A stretch of DNA of 15,412 nucleotides from Pseudomonadota bacterium. Lineage in GTDB: Bacteria > Pseudomonadota > Alphaproteobacteria > Rhizobiales > Xanthobacteraceae. A program made the position numbers and the translations under genes. The notes beneath the pieces are model-generated. The model did no database searches, was not told the origin of the DNA, and saw nothing but the letters and a program-made list of their open reading frames with translations. Within the stretch, counting starts at the first letter, position 1. Each line of letters opens with the position of its first letter. Shown here in pieces: positions 1-7,166 of the stretch. The stretch lies in the NCBI GenBank assembly GCA_963205465.1, contig CAUJKG010000012.1, positions 1 through 15,412 of the forward strand. Reading direction: 5' to 3'.

Positions 1-921
1 GTCGTCGATTTCATCCACGCGAACTCGGCCGCGAAGATTTGCCTCCAGCTTGGCCACGCGGGACGCAAAGGCGCGACCAAGCTGATGTGGGAAGGCATCG
101 ACGAACCGCTGGAAAGCGGCGCCTGGCCGATCGTGGCACCCTCGCCGCTGCCTTATTATCCGCACAGCGCGGTGCCGCGCGAGATGACGCGCGCCGACAT
201 GGACAAAGTGAAGGCGGACTTCGTGGCGGCGGCGAAACGCGCGGAGCGCGCGGGTTTCGACATGCTCGAACTTCACTGCGCGCACGGCTATCTTCTGGCG
301 TCGTTCATCTCTCCGCTCACCAATCGTCGCAGCGACGATTATGGCGGCATGCTCGAAAACCGGCTGCGCTTTCCGCTCGAAGTCTTCCGCGCGATCCGCG
401 AAGTCTGGCCGCTGGAAAAGCCGATGTCGGTGCGCATTTCCGCGACCGACTGGAAAGACGGCGGCATTACCGGCGAGGACTCGGTCGAAATCTCGCGCGC
501 CTTTGCGCGCGAAGGCTGCGACCTGATCGACGTCTCGACCGGACAGACCGTTTACGATGCCGAGCCGGTGTTCGGCCGTATGTTCCAGACGCCTTACTCC
601 GATCAGATTCGCAACGAAGCGCAGATTGCGACGATGTGTGTCGGCAACATCACGACGGCCGATCAGGTGAATACTATTCTGGCCGCGGGCCGCGCCGATC
701 TCGTGGCGCTGGCGCGGCCGCATCTGGTCGATCCTTATTTCACGATGCGCGCGGCAGCCTGGTACGGCGTCGATGCCATCGCATGTCCGCCGCAGTATCT
801 ATCCGGCAAGGATCAAGCGTTCCGCACTGCGCTCCGCGATCGCGCCGATCTCGCGGAACTCCGCCGCAAGGTGAAGCCGCGGAGCCATCAAACGCGCGCT
901 CGGGAAGAAACAGCAGAATAG
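1..921 (+). CDS. Bifunctional salicylyl-CoA 5-hydroxylase/oxidoreductase type enzyme, C-terminal part (5' partial)
   Basis: The frame is open from the first base to TAG at 919-921, giving 306 residues; the start lies outside the window. What remains is an old-yellow-enzyme-like FMN TIM barrel. Visible marks are HAGRKG at residues 19-24, the catalytic-type His pair in LHCAHGYLL (H92, H95), the SPLTNRRSDDYGG segment followed by ENRLRF, and near the end ALARPHLVDPYF plus CPPQYL. The last two are, as I recall, typical of the C-terminal half of salicylyl-CoA 5-hydroxylase (SdgC type) and 2-aminobenzoyl-CoA monooxygenase/reductase, in which an N-terminal FAD monooxygenase domain is fused to this barrel. 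The full protein would be near 770-790 residues. Such enzymes hydroxylate, and in some cases also reduce, an aromatic acyl-CoA in the cytoplasm. A stand-alone NADH:flavin oxidoreductase is the alternative, because the N-terminal half is not visible. The HAAT importer begins 292 bp downstream on the same strand. Confidence 0.85.
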   Translation, partial: VVDFIHANSAAKICLQLGHAGRKGATKLMWEGIDEPLESGAWPIVAPSPLPYYPHSAVPREMTRADMDKVKADFVAAAKRAERAGFDMLELHCAHGYLLASFISPLTNRRSDDYGGMLENRLRFPLEVFRAIREVWPLEKPMSVRISATDWKDGGITGEDSVEISRAFAREGCDLIDVSTGQTVYDAEPVFGRMFQTPYSDQIRNEAQIATMCVGNITTADQVNTILAAGRADLVALARPHLVDPYFTMRAAAWYGVDAIACPPQYLSGKDQAFRTALRDRADLAELRRKVKPRSHQTRAREETAE

Positions 922-1213
922 CTGTCTTACTTTCAAACGCTTTCAAATGCCGCAGAGCGGACGGGTTGTTGCGCTGCATCATGCGCAAGATGCGTGTGCG
1001 ATGATTTCGAGCATCCCGAAGTCTTCGCGTGCACCGCAAAGCTATTGACGAATGCTTCGCAAGTGCCTGAAAGTCTTATGTGATGGCTCACGAAGCCAGC
1101 GTTCGAAACGACTTCGACGGCGAGCTGCTATCCGAGGCGTCAAGCAACTTCGAATAACAACAAGAACGCAGCGCACCAACCGGTCGTGAATTTCTCTAGG
1201 GAGGATACTGAAG
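922..1213. other. Intergenic region upstream of the HAAT importer operon
   Basis: This 292-bp region is less GC-rich than the flanking genes and contains no convincing gene. It holds an imperfect tandem 10-mer (931-940 and 941-950, one mismatch, TTTCAAACGC/TTTCAAATGC). A weak stem-loop has arms at 969-974 and 983-988 with an 8-nt loop and no T-run, so it is at best a poor terminator for the upstream gene. It must carry the promoter of the importer operon. TTGACG at 1045-1050 resembles a -35 box, but no -10 box lies at proper spacing. Confidence 0.5.
1198..1205 (+). promoter_or_regulatory. Strong Shine-Dalgarno for the HAAT binding-protein gene
   Basis: AGGGAGGA lies 8 nt before the ATG at 1214. 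It fixes that start and predicts strong translation, as expected for an abundant periplasmic binding protein. Confidence 0.8.
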
Positions 1214-2485
1214 ATGAAATGGCAACTGCCAAAGAAGCTGCTCGGGGTTGCTGCCGCCGGCATGCTGGCCGGCGCAGGCTATCTCGCACTACCGCAGAAA
1301 ACCGAAGCACAGAGCGCAACGATCAAGATTGCTTACGTCGATCCGCTGTCCGGCCCGATGGCTGGCATCGGCGATACCGGCCTGAAGAATTTCCAGTTCA
1401 TTCTTGAACAGATCAACGCCAAAGGCGGCGCGAACGGCAAGAAGCTCGAAATCGTTCCGTTCGACAACAAGCTGAACGCGCAGGAAACCATCGTGCAGGT
1501 GCAGAAGGCCATCGACCAGGGCATTCGCATCATCACGCAGGGTAACGGCACCGCGTTCGCGATCGCGATCTCGGAGTTCGTGACCAAGTACAACGAGCGC
1601 AATCCGGGCAAGGAAGTCGTCTATCTCAATTACGCGGCGGTCGATCCGATCCTGACCAACGAGAAGTGCAGCTACTGGCACTTCCGCTGGGACGCCAACA
1701 CCGAGCAGAAGATGGCGGCGATCACCGCCTTCCTGAAAGACAAAAAAGACGTGAAGAAGATGTACCTGATCAATCAGGATTACGCCTTCGGTCACGGCGT
1801 GCGCGATCTCGCGGTGAAGTTCCTCAAAGAACGCCGTCCCGACATCGAAATCGTCGGCAACGAAGTGCATCCGCTCGCCAAGGTGACGGACTTCGCGCCC
1901 TATATCGCCAAGATCAAGGCGTCGGGCGCCGATAGCGTCATCACCGGCAACTGGGGTTCCGACATGGCGCTCCTGATCAAGGCCGCGGCCGATGCGGGCC
2001 TGCAGGTGAACTTCTTCACCTTCTATGCCGGCGGCACCGGCGGCCCGACCGCGGTCAAGCAAGCCAACCTCGCAAACCGCGTCTATGCGGTTGGCGAAGG
2101 GTTTGCGAACATCGACCACAAGGAATCGCAGGCGTTCGAAAAAGAACTCCGCGCGAAGTACGGCCTGAGCCTGTTCTATCCGCGCGGCGTGAACCAGATG
2201 CGCATGCTCGCGGAAGCGATCAACAAGGCCAAGTCGGACGACCCGAAGAAGTTCGCAGCCGTTCTGCATGACATGAAGTTCGAAGTGTTCAACGGCGGCC
2301 AGGGCTTCATGCGCCCCGACGACCATCAGTTCATGCAGCCGATGTACATGGCCGTGTTCGGCCCGATCAAAGCCGATCAGCCATTCGACGAAGAGAAGAC
2401 CGGCTGGGGCTGGAGCATCGCGGGCAAGGTCGATCCGAAGGAAACGCTGGTTCCGACCACCTGCAAGATGAACAAGCCGTCCTAA
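1214..2485 (+). CDS. ABC transporter periplasmic substrate-binding protein, branched-chain amino acid (HAAT/LivK) type
   Basis: A 423-residue precursor that captures the substrate in the periplasm for the LivHMGF complex encoded downstream. It begins with a classic Sec signal peptide: a basic start (MKWQLPKK), a hydrophobic stretch at residues 9-26, and a likely cut after TEA at residue 32. The mature protein opens with IKIAYVDPLSGPMAGIGDTG, the usual first strand and ligand loop of the Peripla_BP_6 fold. Further typical pieces are VVYLNYAAVDP, YLINQDYAFGHGV and GNWGSDMALLIKAAADAGL. One Cys in NEKCSYWHF and one in the last residues (TTCKMN) could form a disulfide. The length is somewhat above E. 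coli LivK (about 370). The ligand is unknown: this class binds branched-chain amino acids, amides, urea or aromatic acids, and the aromatic-CoA enzyme upstream makes an aromatic acid plausible (inference). Confidence 0.93.
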   Translation: MKWQLPKKLLGVAAAGMLAGAGYLALPQKTEAQSATIKIAYVDPLSGPMAGIGDTGLKNFQFILEQINAKGGANGKKLEIVPFDNKLNAQETIVQVQKAIDQGIRIITQGNGTAFAIAISEFVTKYNERNPGKEVVYLNYAAVDPILTNEKCSYWHFRWDANTEQKMAAITAFLKDKKDVKKMYLINQDYAFGHGVRDLAVKFLKERRPDIEIVGNEVHPLAKVTDFAPYIAKIKASGADSVITGNWGSDMALLIKAAADAGLQVNFFTFYAGGTGGPTAVKQANLANRVYAVGEGFANIDHKESQAFEKELRAKYGLSLFYPRGVNQMRMLAEAINKAKSDDPKKFAAVLHDMKFEVFNGGQGFMRPDDHQFMQPMYMAVFGPIKADQPFDEEKTGWGWSIAGKVDPKETLVPTTCKMNKPS

Positions 2486-2500
2486 CCGGCGTCATCGAAG

Positions 2501-2528
2501 CGTCCGGCCGGAGCAATCCGGCCGGACG
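2501..2528 (+). terminator. Strong stem-loop between binding-protein gene and livH
   Basis: Arms CGTCCGGCCGG (2501-2511) and CCGGCCGGACG (2518-2528) pair perfectly over 11 bp around a 6-nt AGCAAT loop. A G-U and an A-U pair can extend the stem outward. It starts 15 nt after the stop codon at 2485 and ends 36 nt before livH. It lacks a clear U-tract (only TT then CCATATT). I read it as a partial terminator or an mRNA-stabilising 3' structure that keeps the binding protein in excess over the membrane subunits, a common arrangement in importer operons. Confidence 0.75.
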
Positions 2529-2564
2529 TTCCATATTCGAGTAAACCCCGGGTGGCAGGGAACC

Positions 2565-3512
2565 GTGGCTGAACTCATCATCATTTCGACGCTGAACGGC
2601 GTCTTGTACGGCCTCTTGCTGTTTTTGATGGCAAGCGGTCTCACGCTCATCTTCAGCATGATGGGCGTACTCAACTTCGCGCATGCGAGCTTCTACATGC
2701 TCGGCGCGTTTCTCGGATATCAGATCAGCCAATGGGCCGGCTTCGTTCCGGCGCTGATCCTGGCGCCGCTGATTGCGGGCGGGCTCGGCGCGCTGATCGA
2801 GCGCTTCGGACTGCGGACCGTTCACAAGCACGGCCATGTCGCGGAGCTGCTCTTCACCTTCGGTCTTGCCTTCATCATCGAAGAAATCGTCCAGATGATC
2901 TGGGGCAAGCTGGCGATGGATTACCGGATTCCGAGCTGGCTCGATTTCCCGGCCTTCACGGTCTACGCGACCAACTATCCCGCCTACAAAACTTTCATGC
3001 TGGTGTTCTCGATCCTGATCTTCATCGGATTGATCCTGCTGCTCACCCGCACGCGCGCCGGCCTCATCATTCAGGCGTCGCTCACCCACCCGAACATGGT
3101 CGGCATGCTCGGCCATAACGTGCCGCGCGTGTTCATGATGGTATTCGGCCTCGGCACCGCACTCGCGGCGATCGCCGGCGTGATCGCGGGCGCTGCCTTC
3201 GTGACGCAATCGAACATGGCGGCACTGCTCGGCCCGATCCTCTTCGTCGTGGTCGTGGTCGGCGGCCTCGGCTCGCTTTGGGGCGCCTTCGTCGCCTCAC
3301 TCCTGATCGGTCTCCTGCAGACCTTCGCCATCGCCTCGGACTGGTCGCTCTCGAAGTTCTTCGGCAGCGCCTTCTCGCCGACGCGGGGAACGCTCTTGTT
3401 CGACATCTGGACCGTCACGATCGCCCAGATCGGCCCGATCCTGCCTTATCTTCTGCTCGTGCTGGTCCTCATCTTCCGGCCGACCGGCCTGTTCGGGACG
3501 CGCGACACATGA
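2565..3512 (+). CDS. livH: ABC transporter inner-membrane permease, LivH type
   Basis: 315 residues, very hydrophobic, with about eight membrane segments. It is one of the two permease subunits forming the channel with LivM. Family marks are NGVLYGLLLFLMASGLTLIF at the N-terminus, SMMGVLNFAHASFYMLGAF (the LNFAHG-like loop of LivH), and the C-terminal VVVVVGGLGSLWGAFVASLLIG followed by LIFRPTGLFG. The start is GTG at 2565 with a modest AGGGA at 2557-2561; no better start precedes the first membrane helix. The stop TGA at 3510-3512 overlaps the livM ATG at 3509 (ATGA), so the two are probably translationally coupled. The symbol denotes the family; the transported ligand is not known. Confidence 0.92.
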   Translation: MAELIIISTLNGVLYGLLLFLMASGLTLIFSMMGVLNFAHASFYMLGAFLGYQISQWAGFVPALILAPLIAGGLGALIERFGLRTVHKHGHVAELLFTFGLAFIIEEIVQMIWGKLAMDYRIPSWLDFPAFTVYATNYPAYKTFMLVFSILIFIGLILLLTRTRAGLIIQASLTHPNMVGMLGHNVPRVFMMVFGLGTALAAIAGVIAGAAFVTQSNMAALLGPILFVVVVVGGLGSLWGAFVASLLIGLLQTFAIASDWSLSKFFGSAFSPTRGTLLFDIWTVTIAQIGPILPYLLLVLVLIFRPTGLFGTRDT

Positions 3513-4834
3513 GCGAAACAACAAAAGCCATACCAATGGCATCCGAAACTTCGATGGCGGCCCGCTTCAAGCGCTACGGCATCTGGATCGTCGCCACGAT
3601 CATACTGCTGGTGGCGCCCTATATTTTCTCGTCCGGCGCATCGATCACCACGATGTGTCTGATGGGCATCATGATCGTCTTCGCGCTGTCCTATAATATG
3701 CTGCTCGGTCAAACCGGCATGCTGTCCTTCGGGCACGCGGTCTATTACGGCCTCGCGGCCTTCGCGACGGCCCACATGATGAACTGGGTCATCAAGACTG
3801 GAGCGCCGATCCCACTGCCTTTGATCCCGCTCGCGGGTGCCGCGGCCGGGCTTTTCTTCGGCATCGTGTTCGGCGCGGTTTCGACCAAGCGCGGCGGCAC
3901 GGCATTCGCGATGATTTCCCTCGGCCTCGGGGAGCTCGTCTATTCGAGTTCGCTGATCCTGCGGAGCTTCTTCGGCGGCGAGGAAGGCATCTCCGCAGAC
4001 CGCACGAAACTTTTGCGCTTCTTCGGCTATAATTTTGGATCGCAGATTCAGGTCTATTACCTGATCGCGGCATGGTGCCTGCTCTGCGTGATCCTGATGT
4101 ATGCGATCACGCGCACGCCCTTGGGCCGGATGTGCAACGCCGTGCGCGAGAACCCCGAACGCGTCGAGTTCGTGGGTTACAATCCGCAATTCGTACGCTT
4201 TATCGCGTTCGCGCTCGGAGGACTCTTCGCGGGGGTCGCCGGTTCGCTCGCGGCGATCAATATCGAACTCGCGCAGGCGAGCTTCGTCGGCGCCGCGCAG
4301 TCGGGTGCCGTGCTGCTCGCCGCCTATATGGGCGGCGTAGCCTTCTTCGTCGGGCCTATCCTGGGCGCGATCATCGTTACGCTGCTTTCGATCAAGCTCT
4401 CGGATTTTTCCGAGATCTGGGTTCTTTACTTCGGCATCCTCTTCATCACGATCATCCTGTTCGCGCCTTACGGCCTGTCGGGTCTCCTGATGATGCACGC
4501 GCAGTTCTGGCGCGGACCACTGAGTAGCCGGATCGCGCGGTTCGGCAAGCTCTTCGGCAGCTATCTCGTCGCCGCGATCCCCGCGCTCATCATGATCCTC
4601 GGCGCGATCCTTCTGATCGAGATGATTCATCATATCGTGCAGAAGAGCGCGGAAGGCCCCATGATGCATTTCCTCCGGAGCAGCCGTTTCACCGTCAACA
4701 CGCATACGGCGCTGCCATGGGTCGGCGGAATCGTTGCGCTGATCGGGGGATTCTTCGCCTTCCGCATGACCTGGCCCGTGGTCGCGAAAGCCTGGAACAA
4801 CGCGCTGGCCGATGCGCAGAGGAGCGGCGCATGA
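3509..4834 (+). CDS. livM: ABC transporter inner-membrane permease, LivM type, with C-terminal membrane extension
   Basis: 441 residues, the second channel subunit. The LivM core runs to about residue 335 and includes LSYNMLLGQTGMLSFGHA (59-76), the cytoplasmic NAVRENPERVEFVGYNP segment (210-226) and ILFAPYGLSGLL (316-327), where many LivM proteins end. About 105 further residues follow, with two more predicted membrane helices (about 351-373 and 401-421) joined by a basic loop. The ATG at 3509 overlaps the livH stop. An open frame extends upstream in phase, but the overlap and the fit to the family favour 3509. TGA at 4832-4834 overlaps the livG ATG at 4831. The extension is unlike E. coli LivM, whose extra length lies at the N-terminus. 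Confidence 0.92.
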   Translation: MSETTKAIPMASETSMAARFKRYGIWIVATIILLVAPYIFSSGASITTMCLMGIMIVFALSYNMLLGQTGMLSFGHAVYYGLAAFATAHMMNWVIKTGAPIPLPLIPLAGAAAGLFFGIVFGAVSTKRGGTAFAMISLGLGELVYSSSLILRSFFGGEEGISADRTKLLRFFGYNFGSQIQVYYLIAAWCLLCVILMYAITRTPLGRMCNAVRENPERVEFVGYNPQFVRFIAFALGGLFAGVAGSLAAINIELAQASFVGAAQSGAVLLAAYMGGVAFFVGPILGAIIVTLLSIKLSDFSEIWVLYFGILFITIILFAPYGLSGLLMMHAQFWRGPLSSRIARFGKLFGSYLVAAIPALIMILGAILLIEMIHHIVQKSAEGPMMHFLRSSRFTVNTHTALPWVGGIVALIGGFFAFRMTWPVVAKAWNNALADAQRSGA

Positions 4835-5583
4835 ACTCCGCGGTAGAACTGAAGGATCTCAAGAAGAACTTCGGCAAGACCGAAATCATCCGCGGCGTCA
4901 GTCTCGACGTGAAATCCGGCGAACGGCACGCCGTGATCGGCCCGAATGGTGCCGGCAAATCCACGCTGTTCAACCTGATTTCCGGCCGCTTCCTGCCCTC
5001 CTCGGGCGCGATCCACTTGCGCGGCGAGAACATCACGGGGCTACGGCCTTTCGAGATCAACCGCCGCGGGCTGTCGCGGAGCTTCCAGGTAACTAATATT
5101 TTCCCGCGCCTTTCGGTTTGGGAGAACGTGCGCTGCGCGGTGCTGTGGTCGAAGGGATACAAGTATTCGTTCTGGCAGAACATCGACCGGCTCGAAGACG
5201 TGCGCGCACGCACGGCGGAGATTCTCGACCAGATCAACATGACCGCCCGCGCGCAAACTCCCGCGGGCGTGCTGACCTACGCGGAACAGCGGGCGCTGGA
5301 GATCGGCATCACCATCGCAGGCGGCGCCGACATCATCCTGCTCGACGAACCGACCGCAGGCATGAGCCGGAGCGAGACCGAACATGCGGTCGCCTTGATC
5401 CGCAAGGTCAGCGAAGGCCGCACACTCATCATCATCGAGCACGACATGGGCGTGGTTTTCGACCTTGCCGACCGCATCTCCGTGCTTGTCTATGGGCAAA
5501 TCCTCGCCACCGACGAGCCGGTGAAGATCAAGTCGAACCAGAAAGTTCAGGAAGCCTACCTTGGAGCAGCCGGCCATGACTGA
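4831..5583 (+). CDS. livG: ABC transporter ATP-binding protein, LivG type, with decayed signature motif
   Basis: 250 residues; one of two ATPases driving the LivHM channel from the cytoplasm. Walker A is canonical (GPNGAGKS, 37-44). The Q-loop has Gln86 (SFQVTN), Walker B with catalytic Glu173 is IILLDEPT (168-175), and the switch histidine is His204 in IIEHD. The ABC signature is LTYAEQ (148-153) rather than LSGGQ. E. coli LivG already deviates (LAYGQQ, from memory), and here the second glycine is lost as well. The start at 4831 gives the usual LivG N-terminus; the frame is open further upstream inside livM but lacks family sequence. The stop TGA (5581-5583) lies inside the start of livF (ATG at 5576), an 8-nt overlap. 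See the finding on the paired ATP sites. Confidence 0.93.
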   Translation: MNSAVELKDLKKNFGKTEIIRGVSLDVKSGERHAVIGPNGAGKSTLFNLISGRFLPSSGAIHLRGENITGLRPFEINRRGLSRSFQVTNIFPRLSVWENVRCAVLWSKGYKYSFWQNIDRLEDVRARTAEILDQINMTARAQTPAGVLTYAEQRALEIGITIAGGADIILLDEPTAGMSRSETEHAVALIRKVSEGRTLIIIEHDMGVVFDLADRISVLVYGQILATDEPVKIKSNQKVQEAYLGAAGHD

Positions 5584-6283
5584 CTTGATGCTCGAGGTCA
5601 AAGACCTGCACGCTTATTACGGCAAGAGCCACATTCTGCAGGGCGTGAACCTGAACGTGAAGAACGGCGAGATCGTTTCCATCCTCGGCCGCAACGGCGT
5701 CGGCCGCTCCACCACGCTCAAAGCCATCATGGGCGACGTGCAGCCGCACGGCTCCATCATGTTCAAGGGCAAGCAGATCGCCGGGCTTAAGTCCTATCAG
5801 GTCGCTTACTCGGGCCTTGGTTACGTCCCGGAAGACCGCTCGATCTTTCCGAGATTGACGGTCGAGCAGAATCTCGTGCTCGGCGAAAAGTCGAGCCGCA
5901 AGAATCCGCGCTGGTCGATCGAGGACGTCTACAATCTTTTTCCGATCCTGCGGGAACGCAAGGACACGGATGCGAGCGTGCTCTCCGGCGGCGAACAGCA
6001 GATGCTGACGGTGTGCCGCACGCTGATGGGCGATCCCGACCACATCATGGTGGACGAGCCCACAGAAGGGCTCTCGCCGCAGATGACGGAGCGGGTCGGC
6101 AATCTTCTCCAGAGCATCGCCGAGCGGAAGATTTCGATCCTGCTGGTCGAGCAGAAGCTGACGATCGCGATGCGGATTTCGCACCGCGTCTATGTGATGG
6201 GGCACGGCCATATCGTGTTCGAAGGCACGCCGGCCGATCTCGAGAACAACGCAAGCGTCCGGCGCGAGTGGCTGGAGGTCTGA
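5576..6283 (+). CDS. livF: ABC transporter ATP-binding protein, LivF type, with Arg in place of Walker A Lys
   Basis: 235 residues; the second ATPase of the importer. Walker A reads GRNGVGRS (38-45), so residue 44, normally Lys, is Arg (codon CGC). The Q-loop position is Glu86 (VPED), as in E. coli LivF. The signature is canonical, LSGGEQQ (136-142). Walker B is HIMVDEPT with Glu161. The switch-histidine position is Gln193 (VEQ), also the LivF norm. ATG at 5576 is chosen over an in-frame TTG at 5561 because it gives the normal N-terminus (MTDLMLEVKDLHAYYG). No U-rich terminator follows directly, but the palindrome at 6360-6408 lies 76 nt downstream. Confidence 0.93.
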   Translation: MTDLMLEVKDLHAYYGKSHILQGVNLNVKNGEIVSILGRNGVGRSTTLKAIMGDVQPHGSIMFKGKQIAGLKSYQVAYSGLGYVPEDRSIFPRLTVEQNLVLGEKSSRKNPRWSIEDVYNLFPILRERKDTDASVLSGGEQQMLTVCRTLMGDPDHIMVDEPTEGLSPQMTERVGNLLQSIAERKISILLVEQKLTIAMRISHRVYVMGHGHIVFEGTPADLENNASVRREWLEV

Positions 6284-6359
6284 GCTAGCCTTTCCCCGGC
6301 GTTATGACCGTGGCTCTCCCGGCCGTGACGACAATCTTAGATCGCGTTTCTCTTTATTG

Positions 6360-6408
6360 GCGCATGGCCTTGTCCGAAAACCGGTTCCCACTTTTCGGGG
6401 CCATGCGC
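6360..6408. repeat. Dispersed intergenic palindromic repeat, probable bidirectional terminator
   Basis: Outer arms GCGCATGGCC (6360-6369) and GGCCATGCGC (6399-6408) pair over 10 bp, and inner arms CCGAAAA (6374-6380) and TTTTCGG (6392-6398) over 7 bp. Together they form a bulged hairpin with an 11-nt loop (6381-6391). The core CCGAAAACCGGTTCCCAC is, from memory, a repeat found in many copies between genes in Bradyrhizobium, Mesorhizobium and relatives. It sits between the convergent livF and the minus-strand permease and overlaps the latter's TAG stop codon (6408-6410) by one base. A transcription-ending or mRNA-protecting role for both operons is inferred from position. Confidence 0.8.
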
Positions 6409-7166
6409 TAGTTCTTCCAGGCCAGAATGCGCTTGTCGGCAATGGCAAGACCGTAATTGCTGACCAGGCCGATCAGGCCGAGCAGAAGAATGCCCGCATA
6501 CAAATCTGCCGCGCGATAAGAGCGCGCCGCGTGCAGCACGGCGGTGCCGAGCCCTTCCTGCGCGGTCAAGAGTTCCCCGACCACCGCGAGAATGAGCGCC
6601 ACCGTCAAGGAAAGGCGCATGCCCGCGAGAATATCCGGCACCGCATTGGGAAGGCCGATCTTGTAGATGAACTCCCAACGCGACATCTGCAGGAGCCGCG
6701 ACACTTCCACGAGCCGCGGCTCGACATGCGCGAAACCATGGATCGTGCCGAGCAGCGTCGGCCACACCGCGCCGAACACCACGACACCGAGCACCATCGA
6801 AGCATTCAGGCCGAACAGCGAGATCGCAACCGGAATGATTGCCGACGCCGGCAGCGGGCGCAGAAACTCCAGCGTCGGCTGAATGTAAGCGCGCGCGACC
6901 GGAGACACGCCGATCAGGCTGCCGATCGCGATCGCGACCAGGCTCGCAAGCAGCCAGCCCTGGATCATGCGATTGACGGTGGCCAGCGTCTGCGGGAGGA
7001 GATCGCCGTTCACGAGGCCCCATTCGAGCGCGGAAATCGTCGCCGCAGGACTCGGCAGGAATACGCGAGAGATCAATTCGAGCGACGTCACGAGTTGCCA
7101 GAGCAACAAGAGCACGATCAGTCCGGCGATCCCGAGCGCAATATCGGCGATGCGGAAGCGTTTCAT
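6408..7166 (-). CDS. ABC transporter permease, nitrate/sulfonate/taurine (SsuC/TauC) type, copy 1
   Basis: 252 residues with about six membrane segments; last gene of the second importer operon. Typical of the BPD_transp_1 fold are RPLPASAIIPVAISLFG (103-119) and the EAA coupling loop VEVSRLLQMSRWEFIYKIGLPNAVP (153-177) that contacts the ATPase. GELLTAQEGLG (197-207) matches the conserved segment near the end of SsuC/TauC proteins. The start is ATG at 7164-7166, overlapping the TGA (7163-7165) of the next upstream permease. A longer reading from 7220 would add 18 residues inside that neighbour and is unlikely. It differs in sequence from permease copy 2, so the channel is probably a heterodimer. 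Confidence 0.9.
   Translation of the reverse strand: MKRFRIADIALGIAGLIVLLLLWQLVTSLELISRVFLPSPAATISALEWGLVNGDLLPQTLATVNRMIQGWLLASLVAIAIGSLIGVSPVARAYIQPTLEFLRPLPASAIIPVAISLFGLNASMVLGVVVFGAVWPTLLGTIHGFAHVEPRLVEVSRLLQMSRWEFIYKIGLPNAVPDILAGMRLSLTVALILAVVGELLTAQEGLGTAVLHAARSYRAADLYAGILLLGLIGLVSNYGLAIADKRILAWKN

Noticed and set aside
931..950. Two adjacent near-identical 10-mers as a CRISPR or regulatory repeat array
   Set aside because: There are only two units with one mismatch, no spacers and no cas genes. Chance or a minor duplication is sufficient.
969..988. Stem-loop after the first gene as a terminator
   Set aside because: The stem is only 6 bp with an 8-nt loop and no T-run; it is too weak to call.
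1045..1079. TTGACG as -35 with TCTTAT as -10 of the importer promoter
   Set aside because: The spacing is 23 nt, too long for a sigma-70 type promoter, and no alternative -10 box fits.
1289..2326. Long minus-strand open frame (345 codons) opposite the HAAT binding-protein gene
   Set aside because: It is a shadow of third-position GC bias. Its composition is rich in Arg, Glu and His without a recognisable fold, while the plus strand encodes a clear binding protein with signal peptide and ribosome site.
3446..4705. Long minus-strand open frame (419 codons) opposite livM
   Set aside because: The translation is low-complexity Arg/Asp/Glu/His text, the expected mirror of a hydrophobic membrane protein in a GC-rich genome.
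5697..5711. Possible sequencing error or pseudogene explaining the Walker A Arg in LivF
   Set aside because: The CGC codon differs from both Lys codons by at least two bases, the frame is intact over the full family length, and all other motifs are preserved. I also recall Arg at this site in related LivF proteins.
6301..6335. CCGTGGC...CCGGCCGTGAC stretch after livF as a second palindromic element
   Set aside because: The apparent arms do not pair over more than a few bases. It only loosely resembles repeat fragments of this group.
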